Notes under the pieces: generated by a model
Database searches by the model: none
The model's input: only the letters and a program-made list of their open reading frames with translations
What the model was told of the DNA's origin: nothing
Position numbers and translations under genes: made by a program
DNA from: Caulobacteraceae bacterium
Lineage (GTDB): Bacteria > Pseudomonadota > Alphaproteobacteria > Caulobacterales > Aquidulcibacteraceae
Assembly (NCBI GenBank): GCA_009773335.1
Contig: WRPF01000008.1
Location: 1 to 64,000 of the forward strand
Direction: 5' to 3'
Length of the DNA: 64,000 nucleotides
In this document: in pieces, positions 7,959 to 17,368 of the stretch
Layout: each line of letters begins with the position of its first letter
How positions within the stretch are numbered: the stretch's first letter is position 1

Positions 7959-8915
7959 ATGGGCGCATCCGGCGCCTACGGTGGCGGCCTCGTGAGTCCC
8001 CCCATCATCCTTTCGCCCAACGCCCTTTCGTCCAACGCACGGGGCGCGTTGTGGATGCTCGCTTCGGCGGGCTGCTTCACGGTCATGGCGATCCTGCTGA
8101 AGCTGCTCAATCAGGCGCACTATCCGGAAAGCCAGATGATCTTCTTCCGCTGTGCGGCGGGGGTCGTCGCGATCGTTCCGTTCGTCATGCGCGCCGGTTC
8201 GAGCGCCTTCGCGATGAAGCGCCCCTGGGTCGTAGCACGGCGGTGTTTTTTCTCCACGCTCGGCTTCTTCGCGAGCTTCTACGCCTTCGCCCATTTGCCG
8301 CTCGCCGACGCGCAGGCGATCAGCTTTTCGCGGGTGCTGTTCATCACCGTGCTCGCGGTCTGGCTTCTGAAAGAGCATGTCGGCGTGCGCCGGTGGGCGG
8401 CCGTGGGCATCGGATTTGTTGGCGTGCTCATCATGCTGCGCCCGACGGGCGATGCGCCGCCCGACATCGCCACGCTGGCGGCTCTGGCGTCCGCCTTCCT
8501 GTTTGGTGTGACGATCGTGACCGTCAAGGACCTCACGCGAGATCACTCGTCGCTCACGCTGGTGGCGTACACGAACGTCTTCACGACGCTGGTCGGGCTG
8601 CCGTTCGCCTTTCTGGCATGGGTGCAGCCGACGTGGATTGATCTGCTGCTTTTTCTGGGGATGGGTTTCGCTGGCGTGGGGGCGCAGAGCTGCTACGTGC
8701 GGGCGCTTTCGTCGGCCGATGCGTCTCTCATGGGACTGATCGACTATGTGCGCCTGCCGCTGGCGATCTTCTTCGGCTGGCTGATCTTCAACGAGCGGCC
8801 CGACGCCTGGATGCTCACCGGGGCCGCGATCATCATCGCTTCGACCGTTTACATCACCTGGCGCGAAGCCAGAAACAAAGCCGTCACTTCGTCGGATACA
8901 GGAAACCCGCCGTAA
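7959..8915 (+). CDS. DMT superfamily transporter (EamA domain)
   Basis: About ten hydrophobic helices with two EamA-like repeats; ORF extends further upstream but the region 7725-7958 overlaps the SDR gene and the palindromic element, so ATG 7959 (or GTG 7992) is preferred. Confidence 0.85.
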   Translation: MGASGAYGGGLVSPPIILSPNALSSNARGALWMLASAGCFTVMAILLKLLNQAHYPESQMIFFRCAAGVVAIVPFVMRAGSSAFAMKRPWVVARRCFFSTLGFFASFYAFAHLPLADAQAISFSRVLFITVLAVWLLKEHVGVRRWAAVGIGFVGVLIMLRPTGDAPPDIATLAALASAFLFGVTIVTVKDLTRDHSSLTLVAYTNVFTTLVGLPFAFLAWVQPTWIDLLLFLGMGFAGVGAQSCYVRALSSADASLMGLIDYVRLPLAIFFGWLIFNERPDAWMLTGAAIIIASTVYITWREARNKAVTSSDTGNPP

Positions 8916-9531
8916 TGGCGGCCTGCCCTCCCCAGTAGAGGATCCACACCGCCGGCGTCGTCCAGCGCCGGGCGGGACTGTCGGCGGGCAGTTTGAACAT
9001 CTCTCCCGCCAGCAGTGCGTCCGACGTCAGGAACATCAGCGCGCCCACGGTCACCAGCCACAGGCTCGACGGCAGTCCGAGCGCAAGCAGCGTCATCAGC
9101 GCCACAACGACCACATATCCGGCCACCGGCATGCGCATCGCGCCGAGCGAGGGCCACAGCCAGCGCGCGAGACCGCCCGCCGCCAGCACGACGCCGACCT
9201 GCAGCGCCATCCGCAACGGGTCCGCGCCGATGCCGCCGCCGAGGTTCAGGAACAGCGCGACATAGACAAGGTGCCCCGCCGCGAACGCGCCCATGCCGGC
9301 CTTCAGCGGCCCTTCCCCCGTCCGTGACAGGAACCCGTCGCCAACCGCGCACAGTATCAGCGCAATCACCAGCAGGATGAACCCGCCCCCCACGAGCGCC
9401 ACGAACGCGAGCGCCAGCACCGACAGCGTCTTCAGCATCGTGCGGGTGCGCCCCGGCGGATCGCCCACGCGCGGCAGATAGAGGAGGGCCAGCGCGGCGG
9501 CGACGAGCCAGTAGATCGGCGTGAGGGTCAT
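8884..9531 (-). CDS. YhhN-family (lysoplasmalogenase-like) membrane protein
   Basis: Polytopic membrane protein with CAVGDGFL and FLTSDALLAGE motifs of YhhN/TMEM86. Start ATG at 9531; the upstream remainder of the ORF is antisense to the next gene. Confidence 0.75.
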   Translation of the reverse strand: MTLTPIYWLVAAALALLYLPRVGDPPGRTRTMLKTLSVLALAFVALVGGGFILLVIALILCAVGDGFLSRTGEGPLKAGMGAFAAGHLVYVALFLNLGGGIGADPLRMALQVGVVLAAGGLARWLWPSLGAMRMPVAGYVVVVALMTLLALGLPSSLWLVTVGALMFLTSDALLAGEMFKLPADSPARRWTTPAVWILYWGGQAAITAGFLYPTK

Positions 9532-9675
9532 GGACTGGTTGTTAATCGAAGTGCAGGCCGCCCTGCTACCCCTGCGGGACGCTTCCCTTCCGGCAGGACT
9601 TTCGCGGGGCACGCCGGAGTGCTTCAACGTCGCCATCATTCCCGCAGCCCCCAAGCACCCCCAAGGGAGACCGTC

Positions 9676-10458
9676 ATGCAGCTCGACTCGTCCATTTCCG
9701 CCGTCATCACAGGGGGCGCTTCCGGCCTCGGCGAAGCCACCGCGCGCGCGCTCGCGGCGCAAGGCGTGAAGGTCGCGCTGTTCGACATGAACGCCGAGAA
9801 GGGCGAGAAGGTCGCCAAGGAACTGGGCGGCGTGTTCTGCCAGATGAACGTCACCGACGAAGCCAGCGTGGACGCTGCGTTCGCGAAGTCGCGCGCGGCC
9901 ATCGGCCAGGAGCGCATCCTGGTGAACTGCGCGGGCACCGGCAACGCGGTGAAAACCGCCTCGCGCTCGAAGGATACCGGCGAAATCAAGCACTTCCCGC
10001 TCAACCAGTTCGACCTGATCATCCAGATCAACCTCGTCGGCACCTTTCGCTGCATCGCGAAGTCCGCCGCCGGCATGCTGACCCTGCCCGTGCTCGCCGA
10101 CGGCGATCGCGGCGCGATCGTCAACACGGCCTCGGTCGCGGCGGTGGATGGCCAGATCGGCCAGGCGGCGTATTCGGCGTCGAAGGGCGGCGTCGTCGGC
10201 ATGACCCTGCCGATCGCGCGCGATCTCTCCAGCGAGAACATCCGCGTCAACACCATCCTGCCGGGCATCTTCAACACGCCGCTGCTGGCCGCCGCACCGC
10301 AGAACGTGAAGGACGCGCTCGGCGCCTCGGTGCCGTTCCCGAAGCGTCTCGGCGATCCGGCGGAATACGCATCGCTCGCGCTGCAGATGATCACCAACGG
10401 CTACTTCAACGGCGAGTGCGTGCGTCTCGACGGCGCGATCCGCATGGCGCCGCGCTGA
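9676..10458 (+). CDS. SDR-family 3-hydroxyacyl-CoA dehydrogenase type II-like
   Basis: AVITGGASGLGEAT, NCAGTGNAVKT, YSASKGGVVGMTLPIARDL, VNTILPGIFNTPLL characteristic of HSD10-like SDRs. Confidence 0.88.
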   Translation: MQLDSSISAVITGGASGLGEATARALAAQGVKVALFDMNAEKGEKVAKELGGVFCQMNVTDEASVDAAFAKSRAAIGQERILVNCAGTGNAVKTASRSKDTGEIKHFPLNQFDLIIQINLVGTFRCIAKSAAGMLTLPVLADGDRGAIVNTASVAAVDGQIGQAAYSASKGGVVGMTLPIARDLSSENIRVNTILPGIFNTPLLAAAPQNVKDALGASVPFPKRLGDPAEYASLALQMITNGYFNGECVRLDGAIRMAPR

Positions 10459-10484
10459 TATTTCGACGTTAAAGGAGAACACCC

Positions 10485-11006
10485 ATGGCCATTTCGCTCT
10501 ATGACGCCAGCGTCGTCAGCTTCCTGCAGGTGCTCGGGGGCGTCGCGGGCGTTCTGGACCGTGGGCTTTCCCACTGCACCGACAACAACATCGACACCAA
10601 TGAAATCGTCGAGACGCGCCTGTTTCCGGACATGCTGCCGTTTCGCTATCAGGTGCTCTCGACGGTGCATCACTCCATCGGCGCCATCGAGGCCGTGAAG
10701 GTCGGAACCTTCACGCCGCCGACCACGATGGAGCCGCTCGATTACGCCGGCCTGCAGAAGTATGTCGCCGACGGGATCGCGAAGCTGAAGGCGCTCAAGC
10801 CCGACGAGGTCAACGCGCTCGAAGGCCGAGACATGCTGTTCCAGATGCGCGATTTCAAGATTCCGTTCACGGCCGAGGGCTTCCTGCTCTCCTTCTCGCT
10901 GCCGAACCTGCACTTCCACGCCACCACCGCCTACGACATCCTGCGTACGAAGGGCGCGCCGCTTGGCAAGCGGGACTATCTGGGACAAATGCGGATTAAG
11001 GGCTGA
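10485..11006 (+). CDS. DUF1993 family protein
   Basis: MAISLYDASVVSFLQVLGGVAGVLDRG...FSLPNLHFHATTAYDILRTKGAPLGKRDYLG matches the DUF1993 pattern. Confidence 0.8.
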   Translation: MAISLYDASVVSFLQVLGGVAGVLDRGLSHCTDNNIDTNEIVETRLFPDMLPFRYQVLSTVHHSIGAIEAVKVGTFTPPTTMEPLDYAGLQKYVADGIAKLKALKPDEVNALEGRDMLFQMRDFKIPFTAEGFLLSFSLPNLHFHATTAYDILRTKGAPLGKRDYLGQMRIKG

Positions 11007-11020
11007 GAGGTCGGCGAGTG

Positions 11021-11130
11021 GGACCGCGGGCCTCCCGGTGCGCATACGCCTGCGGCGCCAGACTCCGTGGAATCTCGCGTGAACTCAATACTGATTGCGG
11101 GCCCCCAATGGATTCTGGGGCCCGCGGTCC
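11021..11130. repeat. REP-like inverted doublet
   Basis: GGACCGCGGGCC at 11021 and its inverted copy GGCCCGCGGTCC ending at 11130; the second unit also forms GCGGGCCCC...GGGGCCCGC hairpin (11098-11126). Confidence 0.6.
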
Positions 11131-11238
11131 TGTTTCGATACTCATGACGTGTCTGCGCCTTCGGGCGCGGGTGTGGGCGCGGTGACGAGGGGAATCTATC
11201 CCCGCATTTCCCGCCTGCATTTCCCGGCAAGCTCACCT

Positions 11239-11421
11239 TTCCCTCCCCTCAATGGGGAGGGTGGCGCGAAGCGCCGGGTGGGGTGCGCGCGTGATGCTGG
11301 GCGAAGATCACGGATGGCTCGATGCGTTCGTCGCCTCGCGTGAATTTCCTTCAAAATTGAGCCCGCACCCCACCCGACCTTCGCTGCGCTCAGGCCACCC
11401 TCCCCATGGAGGGGAGGGAGA
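11239..11421. repeat. long inverted repeat pair (CTCCCC...GGGGTGCG type)
   Basis: CCCTCCCCTCAATGGGGAGGGTGGCGCGAAGCGCCGGGTGGGGTGCG (about 11239-11287) and inverted relative GCACCCCACCCGACCTTCGCTGCGCTCAGGCCACCCTCCCCATGGAGGGGAGGG (about 11366-11419). Confidence 0.8.
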
Positions 11422-11447
11422 GCGCTGGCAGGTGTTCGATCCGCAGT

Positions 11448-11768
11448 TCAGTCATCGCGCGGCGGTTCGTGAAAATGCAATTCGACCAGTTCGTAGATGA
11501 ACTCAGTCATGTTCTTATCGCACGCGCTGCAACGGATGACGCCGACTTCGCTTTCCGTGGCTTCAACCCCGCATCCCGGACAATACCAGGTTCCGCCTAT
11601 GCGCTGTTTGTGGCAGACTTCGCTCGGGGCTACCGTCGTGCCTGTGGCATAGACGTCTTGCAGGCGCTGCGAGACGCGCTTCGACAACTCCATGTTGCAG
11701 AAAGTGCATGACAACAGTCCTGTTGAAGCCGACACCGCGAGCGTGAATCCGCATCGAGGGCAGTACAC
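11448..11768 (-). CDS. zinc-ribbon protein with two Cys4-type sites
   Basis: VYCPRCGF...LLSCTFCN and WYCPGCGV...VIRCSACD CxxC pairs; GTG start at 11768 places it just downstream of the thiolase gene. Confidence 0.6.
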   Translation of the reverse strand: MYCPRCGFTLAVSASTGLLSCTFCNMELSKRVSQRLQDVYATGTTVAPSEVCHKQRIGGTWYCPGCGVEATESEVGVIRCSACDKNMTEFIYELVELHFHEPPRDD

Positions 11769-11781
11769 TTCGGCCGCCCCC

Positions 11782-12984
11782 TCACGCCCCCTGCTGCCCG
11801 ATGATCGCCACCGAGCAAACATTGGTGGAAGGCGAGCCGCCGAGATTGTGGGTGAGACCGAGTTTCGGATTCGCAAGCTGGCGATCTCCCGCGCGGCCTT
11901 TGAGTTGCAGGTACATCTCGTAGAGCATGCGCAATCCTGATGCCCCGATCGGGTGGCCGAAGCACTTCAGGCCGCCGTCGATCTGGCAGGGTACCTTGCC
12001 ATCGGCGTCGTAGAAGCCGTTGAGCACGTCGCTCCAGCCCTTGCCTTCCTCGGAGATGAAGAGATCCTCCATCGTCACGAGTTCGGTGATCGAGAAGCAG
12101 TCGTGCACCTCGATCATCGAGATCTGTTCACGCGGCTTTTCCACGCCGGCTTCCTTGTAGGCCTTCTTCGCCGCGATGCGCGCGGTGTGGAAGTAGCTGC
12201 CGTCCCAGGAATTATGCTGGCTTTCGAGGCCGTTCGACACCGACAGCTGCAGCGCCTTCACGGTGACGAGATCCTTGTGGCCGAGGGCGGCCGCGATCTC
12301 GGGCGTGGTGACGATGGCGGCGGCCGCACCGTCCGACACGCCGCAGCAGTCGAACAGGCCAAGCGGTTCGGCGATCATCGGCGCGTTGAGCACCTGTTCT
12401 TCCGTGACGACGTTGCGCAGGTGCGCCTTCGGGTTCTTCGAGCCGTTGGCGTGGCTTTTCACCGACACGTGCGCGATGGCGCGTTTGAGATCTTCCTTCG
12501 ATACGCCGTGCTTGGTGCGATAGGCGCTGGCGAGTTGCGCGAAGTTGCCGGGCGCGGAGCCGTTCGGCGAGGTTTGCGGAATGAGCGTGCCCATGTTGCC
12601 GACGGGAAGCCCGCCGTAGCCGGTGTCCTTCAGCTTCTCGACGCCCACCGCGACGGCGATGTCTGCGGCGCCGGCGGCGACGGCGTACACTGCGCCGCGA
12701 AACGCTTCGGAGCCCGATGCGCAGAAGTTTTCAACGCGCGTCACCGCGATGTTCGGCAGGCGCAGCGCAAGCGACATCGGCGTGCCGCCCTTGCCCGTGC
12801 CGATCTCGTCGATGTGCGTGGAGAACCATGCCGCGTCGAGCTGGCTCGGCTCGATGCCGGCCTCGCCCATGGCCTCAAGATAGGCCTCGACCATCAGGTC
12901 GTCGGGACCGGCGTCCCAACGCTCGCCGAATTTCGAGCAACCCATGCCGATGATCGCGACCTTGTCCCGGATGCCTGCAGCCAT
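11782..12984 (-). CDS. SCP2-type thiolase / acetyl-CoA acetyltransferase family protein
   Basis: VAIIGMGCSKFGERWD, VENFCASGSEAFRGAVYAVAAG (active-site Cys), CFSITELVTMEDL, GGLKCFGHPIGASGLRMLYEMYLQL. Confidence 0.9.
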   Translation of the reverse strand: MAAGIRDKVAIIGMGCSKFGERWDAGPDDLMVEAYLEAMGEAGIEPSQLDAAWFSTHIDEIGTGKGGTPMSLALRLPNIAVTRVENFCASGSEAFRGAVYAVAAGAADIAVAVGVEKLKDTGYGGLPVGNMGTLIPQTSPNGSAPGNFAQLASAYRTKHGVSKEDLKRAIAHVSVKSHANGSKNPKAHLRNVVTEEQVLNAPMIAEPLGLFDCCGVSDGAAAAIVTTPEIAAALGHKDLVTVKALQLSVSNGLESQHNSWDGSYFHTARIAAKKAYKEAGVEKPREQISMIEVHDCFSITELVTMEDLFISEEGKGWSDVLNGFYDADGKVPCQIDGGLKCFGHPIGASGLRMLYEMYLQLKGRAGDRQLANPKLGLTHNLGGSPSTNVCSVAIIGQQGA

Positions 12985-13032
12985 GTACGCCTCCTCGTGT
13001 GTCTCTTCGCGTTGTCGTTGTGTCTTCGGTGA

Positions 13033-14514
13033 TTATTCGGCTGCGGCCTTGGCCGACGCCTTGCGGCGCTTGTCCGGTTGAGCTTTCCAGAAGTAGCGGG
13101 TGAAGCCGCGCCGGTCGTCCCACTCCTTCACGCGGAACACCATGCGCACCGGCGTGCCGCTGTCGACGTCGCCCGGATCGACGTCGGTGATGTCCATGAA
13201 GATGCGCCCGCCGCCGTCGAACACCATCATGCCGTAGTGGTTCGGCGGGCTCATGGCGTAGGTGAGGTTGTCGGCCGACCACGACAGGATGGACGCCGGC
13301 TTCTCGGCGAACTTGTAGGGCTCCTGCGTGTCGACAGCGGCGTTGTTCGGGTTCACCGAGATGCGCGTGCGCGGGAACTGCACCGTGCCCGTCTCCGTGC
13401 AGCGGCCGCCGACGAGGCCGAGGATCATGTCGTTGTTGCGGTAGAGCGTGGTGAGCGCGGTCTTGTTGTCCTTCTCCGCGCGCATGCCCTTTTCCCACTC
13501 GACGAGGCCGTTGAAGACGAGCCACTTCATGTAGTTCGTCTCTTGCTTGCCGTCGGCGAGCCAGCCGGAGACGCCGCGCTCGGGCTTCCAGCTTTCGATT
13601 TTCCTGGTCGTCTTGAAGACGTGCGCCTCGCAGCCCTGGCCGAACTGCGCGACGACGATCACCTGGCCGGCCTTCGCGGTTTCCAGCGCGTGCGCGAGCA
13701 GCACCAGTGCGTGCGCGGCGCCTGAATCGCCCACCTGCGCGCCGAGCTGGTCCTTCACGGATTCAGGCTTGAGCCCCGCCTTCTTCGCCACGCTTTCGGC
13801 GACGCCCTTGAACGTCGTCGGCAGGATGAAGACATCGACGGCGGCGGCTTCGATCTTCGCGTTCGCGAGCGCGGCCTTGATCACCGGCGGGACGATCTTC
13901 GCGAAGCCCTCGTCACGGATCCAGCGCTCTTCCCACGCGTAGTCGAACTCCTCGCCCGATCCGCGGAAGTGATCGACGAAATCCGCCGTCGTCACCGCAG
14001 AGCCGATGTGGTCGGCGAGCGTGTCTTTCGTTCCGACGAGAATCGCCGCGCCCGCGTCGCCGCCGTCCATTTCCTGCGCCGAAGCCGCGCGCGCCTTGCG
14101 CCGTTCGCCGGTCACCGCGAGCGCTTCGCCGACGCCCGCCTTCGCCGCATTCAGCGCGTTCGCCAGCGCAGACAGCCCCGCGCGCTGCGTGCCCGTCACA
14201 TCGAAGCACGCGGTGTCGGGCTCGAGCGTGAGCGCGGCCTGGATGATGCCGGCGTTGAGACGGTCGCTGAAGGCCGCCGTGGTGGTGCCGAAGAAGAGCG
14301 CCTTCACGCGGCTGCGGTCGTCGCCGGTGCCGAGCGCATCGCGCGCGGCTTCCACCGCCATCGTGATCGCGTCCTCGTCCCAGTTGGCCATGGCGCGTTC
14401 GCCCTTGGACTTGCCCATGAGGCCGGGATTGAGCCAGGCGTTCGCTTTCGCAGCGGCCGCGCGCTGCAGCCGCAGACGCGGCACATATCCGCCATAGCCC
14501 GTGATGCCGACCAT
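13033..14514 (-). CDS. HMG-CoA synthase / KAS-III-like thiolase-fold protein with C-terminal OB-fold (DUF35-like) region
   Basis: N-terminal VGITGYGGYVPRLRLQR...FDVTGTQRAGLSALANAL, DGGDAGAAILVG, GDSGAAHALVLLAHAL; C-terminal ETGTVQFPRTRISVNP...GRIFMDITDVDPGDVDSGTPVRMVFR resembles DUF35 OB-fold proteins. The residue normally aligned to the catalytic Cys region reads FDVTGTQR. Confidence 0.78.
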   Translation of the reverse strand: MVGITGYGGYVPRLRLQRAAAAKANAWLNPGLMGKSKGERAMANWDEDAITMAVEAARDALGTGDDRSRVKALFFGTTTAAFSDRLNAGIIQAALTLEPDTACFDVTGTQRAGLSALANALNAAKAGVGEALAVTGERRKARAASAQEMDGGDAGAAILVGTKDTLADHIGSAVTTADFVDHFRGSGEEFDYAWEERWIRDEGFAKIVPPVIKAALANAKIEAAAVDVFILPTTFKGVAESVAKKAGLKPESVKDQLGAQVGDSGAAHALVLLAHALETAKAGQVIVVAQFGQGCEAHVFKTTRKIESWKPERGVSGWLADGKQETNYMKWLVFNGLVEWEKGMRAEKDNKTALTTLYRNNDMILGLVGGRCTETGTVQFPRTRISVNPNNAAVDTQEPYKFAEKPASILSWSADNLTYAMSPPNHYGMMVFDGGGRIFMDITDVDPGDVDSGTPVRMVFRVKEWDDRRGFTRYFWKAQPDKRRKASAKAAAE

Positions 14515-14601
14515 CGCTTCTCTCCCTGCGCATCTTTCCGGGGAGACTAGGCAGGCCGCGAGGAGCGGGCAACGGGTCGCGCAGCGTCAACCACCCGCAG
14601 C

Positions 14602-15609
14602 TCAGACGTAAGGATCTTCCTGAGCCAGATACTCCCGCACATACGCGCCGACGCCCGCCTCGATCGAGGTGAACTGCCTGTCGTAGCCGAGCGCGCGCAG
14701 GCGGGTGAGATCGGCTTCGGTGAAGTACTGGTAGTTGCGGCGGATGTCCGGCGGCGTATCGACGAACTCCACGACAGGCTTTGAACCGAGCGCGATGTGC
14801 AGCGCCTCGGCGAGTTCGAGGAACGTCCGCGCGCGCCCGCTGCCGACGTTGACGACGCCCGCGCTCTTGTCGCTGGTCAGCAGCCATTCGGCGACATCGA
14901 CGCAATCGTCCACGTACACGAAATCACGCTTCTGACCGCCGTCGGGATAGTCGGGATGATGTGACTTGAAGAGCCGCGTCACCTCGCCGGCCGCGGCCTT
15001 CGGATACATGTGCGCGACGACGCTCTTCTGCCCGCCCTTGTGGTATTCGTTCGGGCCATAGACGTTGAAGAAGCGCAGCCCCGACCAGCGCGGCGGCGCA
15101 TTTCCGCGGGCCGCCGCGCGCAGCGCATAGAGATCGAACAGCTTCTTCGACCAGCCGTAGGCGTTGAGCGGACGCTGCGCGAGCACGGCGCCGAAGGCGT
15201 TGTCGTCGACGAACCCTAGCGCGCCGTCGCCGTAGGTCGCGGCTGACGAGGCGTAGACGAGCGGCTTGGCCTCCGCGGCACACCAGTCCCACACGCGCTT
15301 CGACAACCGGAAATTCGTATCGGCGATGAGATCGGCGTCCGGCTCGGTGGTCGACGAGATGGCGCCCATGTGGACCACGCCCGCCACCCGCGCCGCGTTT
15401 CCGGAAAGCCACGCATCGAGCTGCTCGGGCGCGACGAGATCAGCCACGTCATGCCTGGCGATGTTCTTCCACTTGCCGTCGGCGGCGTCGCCCAGCCGGT
15501 CGCAGACGACGATGTCGGCATCGCCGCGCCTGGCCAGTCGCGCGACGATGTTGGAGCCAATGAACCCGGCGCCGCCCGTCACCAAGATCGCCGGTCCGCT
15601 CACATCCAT
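14602..15609 (-). CDS. hldD: ADP-L-glycero-D-manno-heptose 6-epimerase
   Basis: ILVTGGAGFIGSNIV, YASSAATYG, NAYGWSKKLFD, LRFFNVYGPNEYHKGGQKSVV, KRDFVYVDD diagnostic of RfaD/HldD. Confidence 0.93.
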   Translation of the reverse strand: MDVSGPAILVTGGAGFIGSNIVARLARRGDADIVVCDRLGDAADGKWKNIARHDVADLVAPEQLDAWLSGNAARVAGVVHMGAISSTTEPDADLIADTNFRLSKRVWDWCAAEAKPLVYASSAATYGDGALGFVDDNAFGAVLAQRPLNAYGWSKKLFDLYALRAAARGNAPPRWSGLRFFNVYGPNEYHKGGQKSVVAHMYPKAAAGEVTRLFKSHHPDYPDGGQKRDFVYVDDCVDVAEWLLTSDKSAGVVNVGSGRARTFLELAEALHIALGSKPVVEFVDTPPDIRRNYQYFTEADLTRLRALGYDRQFTSIEAGVGAYVREYLAQEDPYV

Positions 15610-15947
15610 CTCCCTCGGGACCGGGCTTGATCCGCGCGCCGGTCTCACGCGCATGATCGCGGTCGCATAGGATCGGCGTCGGGGCAAGAACTGCGGGGTG
15701 TCCGGGACACGACGGGAGGAGGGATGATCGCCGCGACCGGCCCCCAGAGAGCCCCGTTGCGGCCGCCTCCAGCCCGCCGCCGCGCCGGGCGTTGTGGTTC
15801 CGCCGGCGTGGACCTCATCGTGTGCGCAAGCGACGCGGGCGTTGAATATCGGCCTGCACGGGGCCACATGACTTCCAGCGCGCGCCACCCGCCAGATGGC
15901 GGGTCATTTGCGATCCCGGGCGCGCCACGCGCCCGCGCGTTGACGAC

Positions 15948-17201
15948 ATGAACATGAAAACCGGCGACATTTCTCCCGTGAAGCGGACGAACGAGCGCGC
16001 GACGCCCGCTCTCGTCGCCGGCCTCAAGGCGCCCGCGCGTTTCAAGGCTGTGTGCATGGCCGCCCTCAACCTTCGCGACGGCTGGCTCGTGATGGTTCTG
16101 CCCGATGGTCGCCGCCTCGCTTTCGGCGACGGGGACGGCCCCGAAGCGACGCTCGTCGTGAAGTCCTGGGCCTTCGCCTATCGCCTCGTCCGCAATGGCG
16201 ATATCGGCCTCGCGGAAGGTTACATGGCCGGTGAGTGGGACACGCCCGATCTTTCCGTGCTGCTCACCTTCCTTTCGGGCAATGCCGATCGCGTCGTCCG
16301 CATCCTCCGTGGCAATCCCATGATGCAGATGATGAACCTTTTCCGCAATCTCGGCCGCGAAAACACCCGCGCGGGATCGAGGAGGAACATCCTCGCCCAC
16401 TACGACCTCGGCAACCGCTTCTATGCAGCGTGGCTCGACCGTACGATGACCTATTCGGCGGCGCGCTTCGACGAGAAGCCGGGCGCCGACCTCGCGAATG
16501 CGCAACTTGCAAAGTACCGATCTCTGGCGCACTCGATGCGCCTGAAACCCGGCGAGCACGTTCTGGAAATCGGCTGCGGCTGGGGCGGATTCGCCGAAGT
16601 GGCGGCCAAGGAGTTCGGCGCCCGCGTCACGGGCCTCACGATCTCCGACGAGCAATTCAACTTCGCCAGAGCGCGCATGCAGCGCGAGGGTTTGTCCGAC
16701 AGGGTCGACCTCCGGATGCTCGATTACCGCGACGTGTCCGGGCAGTTCGACAAGGTCGCCTCCATCGAGATGTTCGAGGCGGTCGGTGAGAAATACTGGC
16801 CCGCCTACTTCGCCAAAATCTCCGAGGTCCTGAAACCCGGCGGGACGGCGGGCCTGCAGATCATCACCATCCGCGACGATCTCTTCGACGCCTACAGGAA
16901 GCGCGTCGACTTCATCCAGCAGTACGTGTTTCCTGGCGGCATGCTCCCCAGCCGTGCGCGCCTCGGTGAGGAAACCGCCCGGGCCGGCCTCACGCTGGAG
17001 CAGGTCCAGGCGTTTGGCGTCAGCTACGCTGACACGCTTGCCGAATGGGGTCGCCGGTTCCGCCGCGCCTGGGGCGAGATCAACCAGCTCGGCTTCGACG
17101 AGCGCTTCAGGCGCCTCTGGCAATTCTACCTGAGCTACTGCGAAGCGGGCTTCCGCTCGGGGCGCACGGACGTCGTGCAGATCGCACTGACGAAGGCTTA
17201 G
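15948..17201 (+). CDS. cfa: cyclopropane-fatty-acyl-phospholipid synthase family protein
   Basis: ILAHYDLGNRFYAAWLDRTMTYSAARF, HVLEIGCGWGGFAEVAA, GLTISDEQFNFAR, FIQQYVFPGGMLPS. Confidence 0.93.
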   Translation: MNMKTGDISPVKRTNERATPALVAGLKAPARFKAVCMAALNLRDGWLVMVLPDGRRLAFGDGDGPEATLVVKSWAFAYRLVRNGDIGLAEGYMAGEWDTPDLSVLLTFLSGNADRVVRILRGNPMMQMMNLFRNLGRENTRAGSRRNILAHYDLGNRFYAAWLDRTMTYSAARFDEKPGADLANAQLAKYRSLAHSMRLKPGEHVLEIGCGWGGFAEVAAKEFGARVTGLTISDEQFNFARARMQREGLSDRVDLRMLDYRDVSGQFDKVASIEMFEAVGEKYWPAYFAKISEVLKPGGTAGLQIITIRDDLFDAYRKRVDFIQQYVFPGGMLPSRARLGEETARAGLTLEQVQAFGVSYADTLAEWGRRFRRAWGEINQLGFDERFRRLWQFYLSYCEAGFRSGRTDVVQIALTKA

Positions 17202-17368
17202 CGTTTCCTCGGCGCGGGCGGTCCACGGTCGCTCCCTGGCCGCCGCGCGCCGGGCGCCGGCGTGCGGCGTCTGATCGTATTCTCCATGCGATCTGTCGGT
17301 GTTACGGCTGCGTCACTCCGCCGGATCAGCGGTTGAACCCCCCGACCGGCGCGCACTAGGGTGCAGGC

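Noticed and set aside
15645-17123. 492-aa ORF on the - strand
   Set aside because: Antisense to cfa; no recognisable domain.
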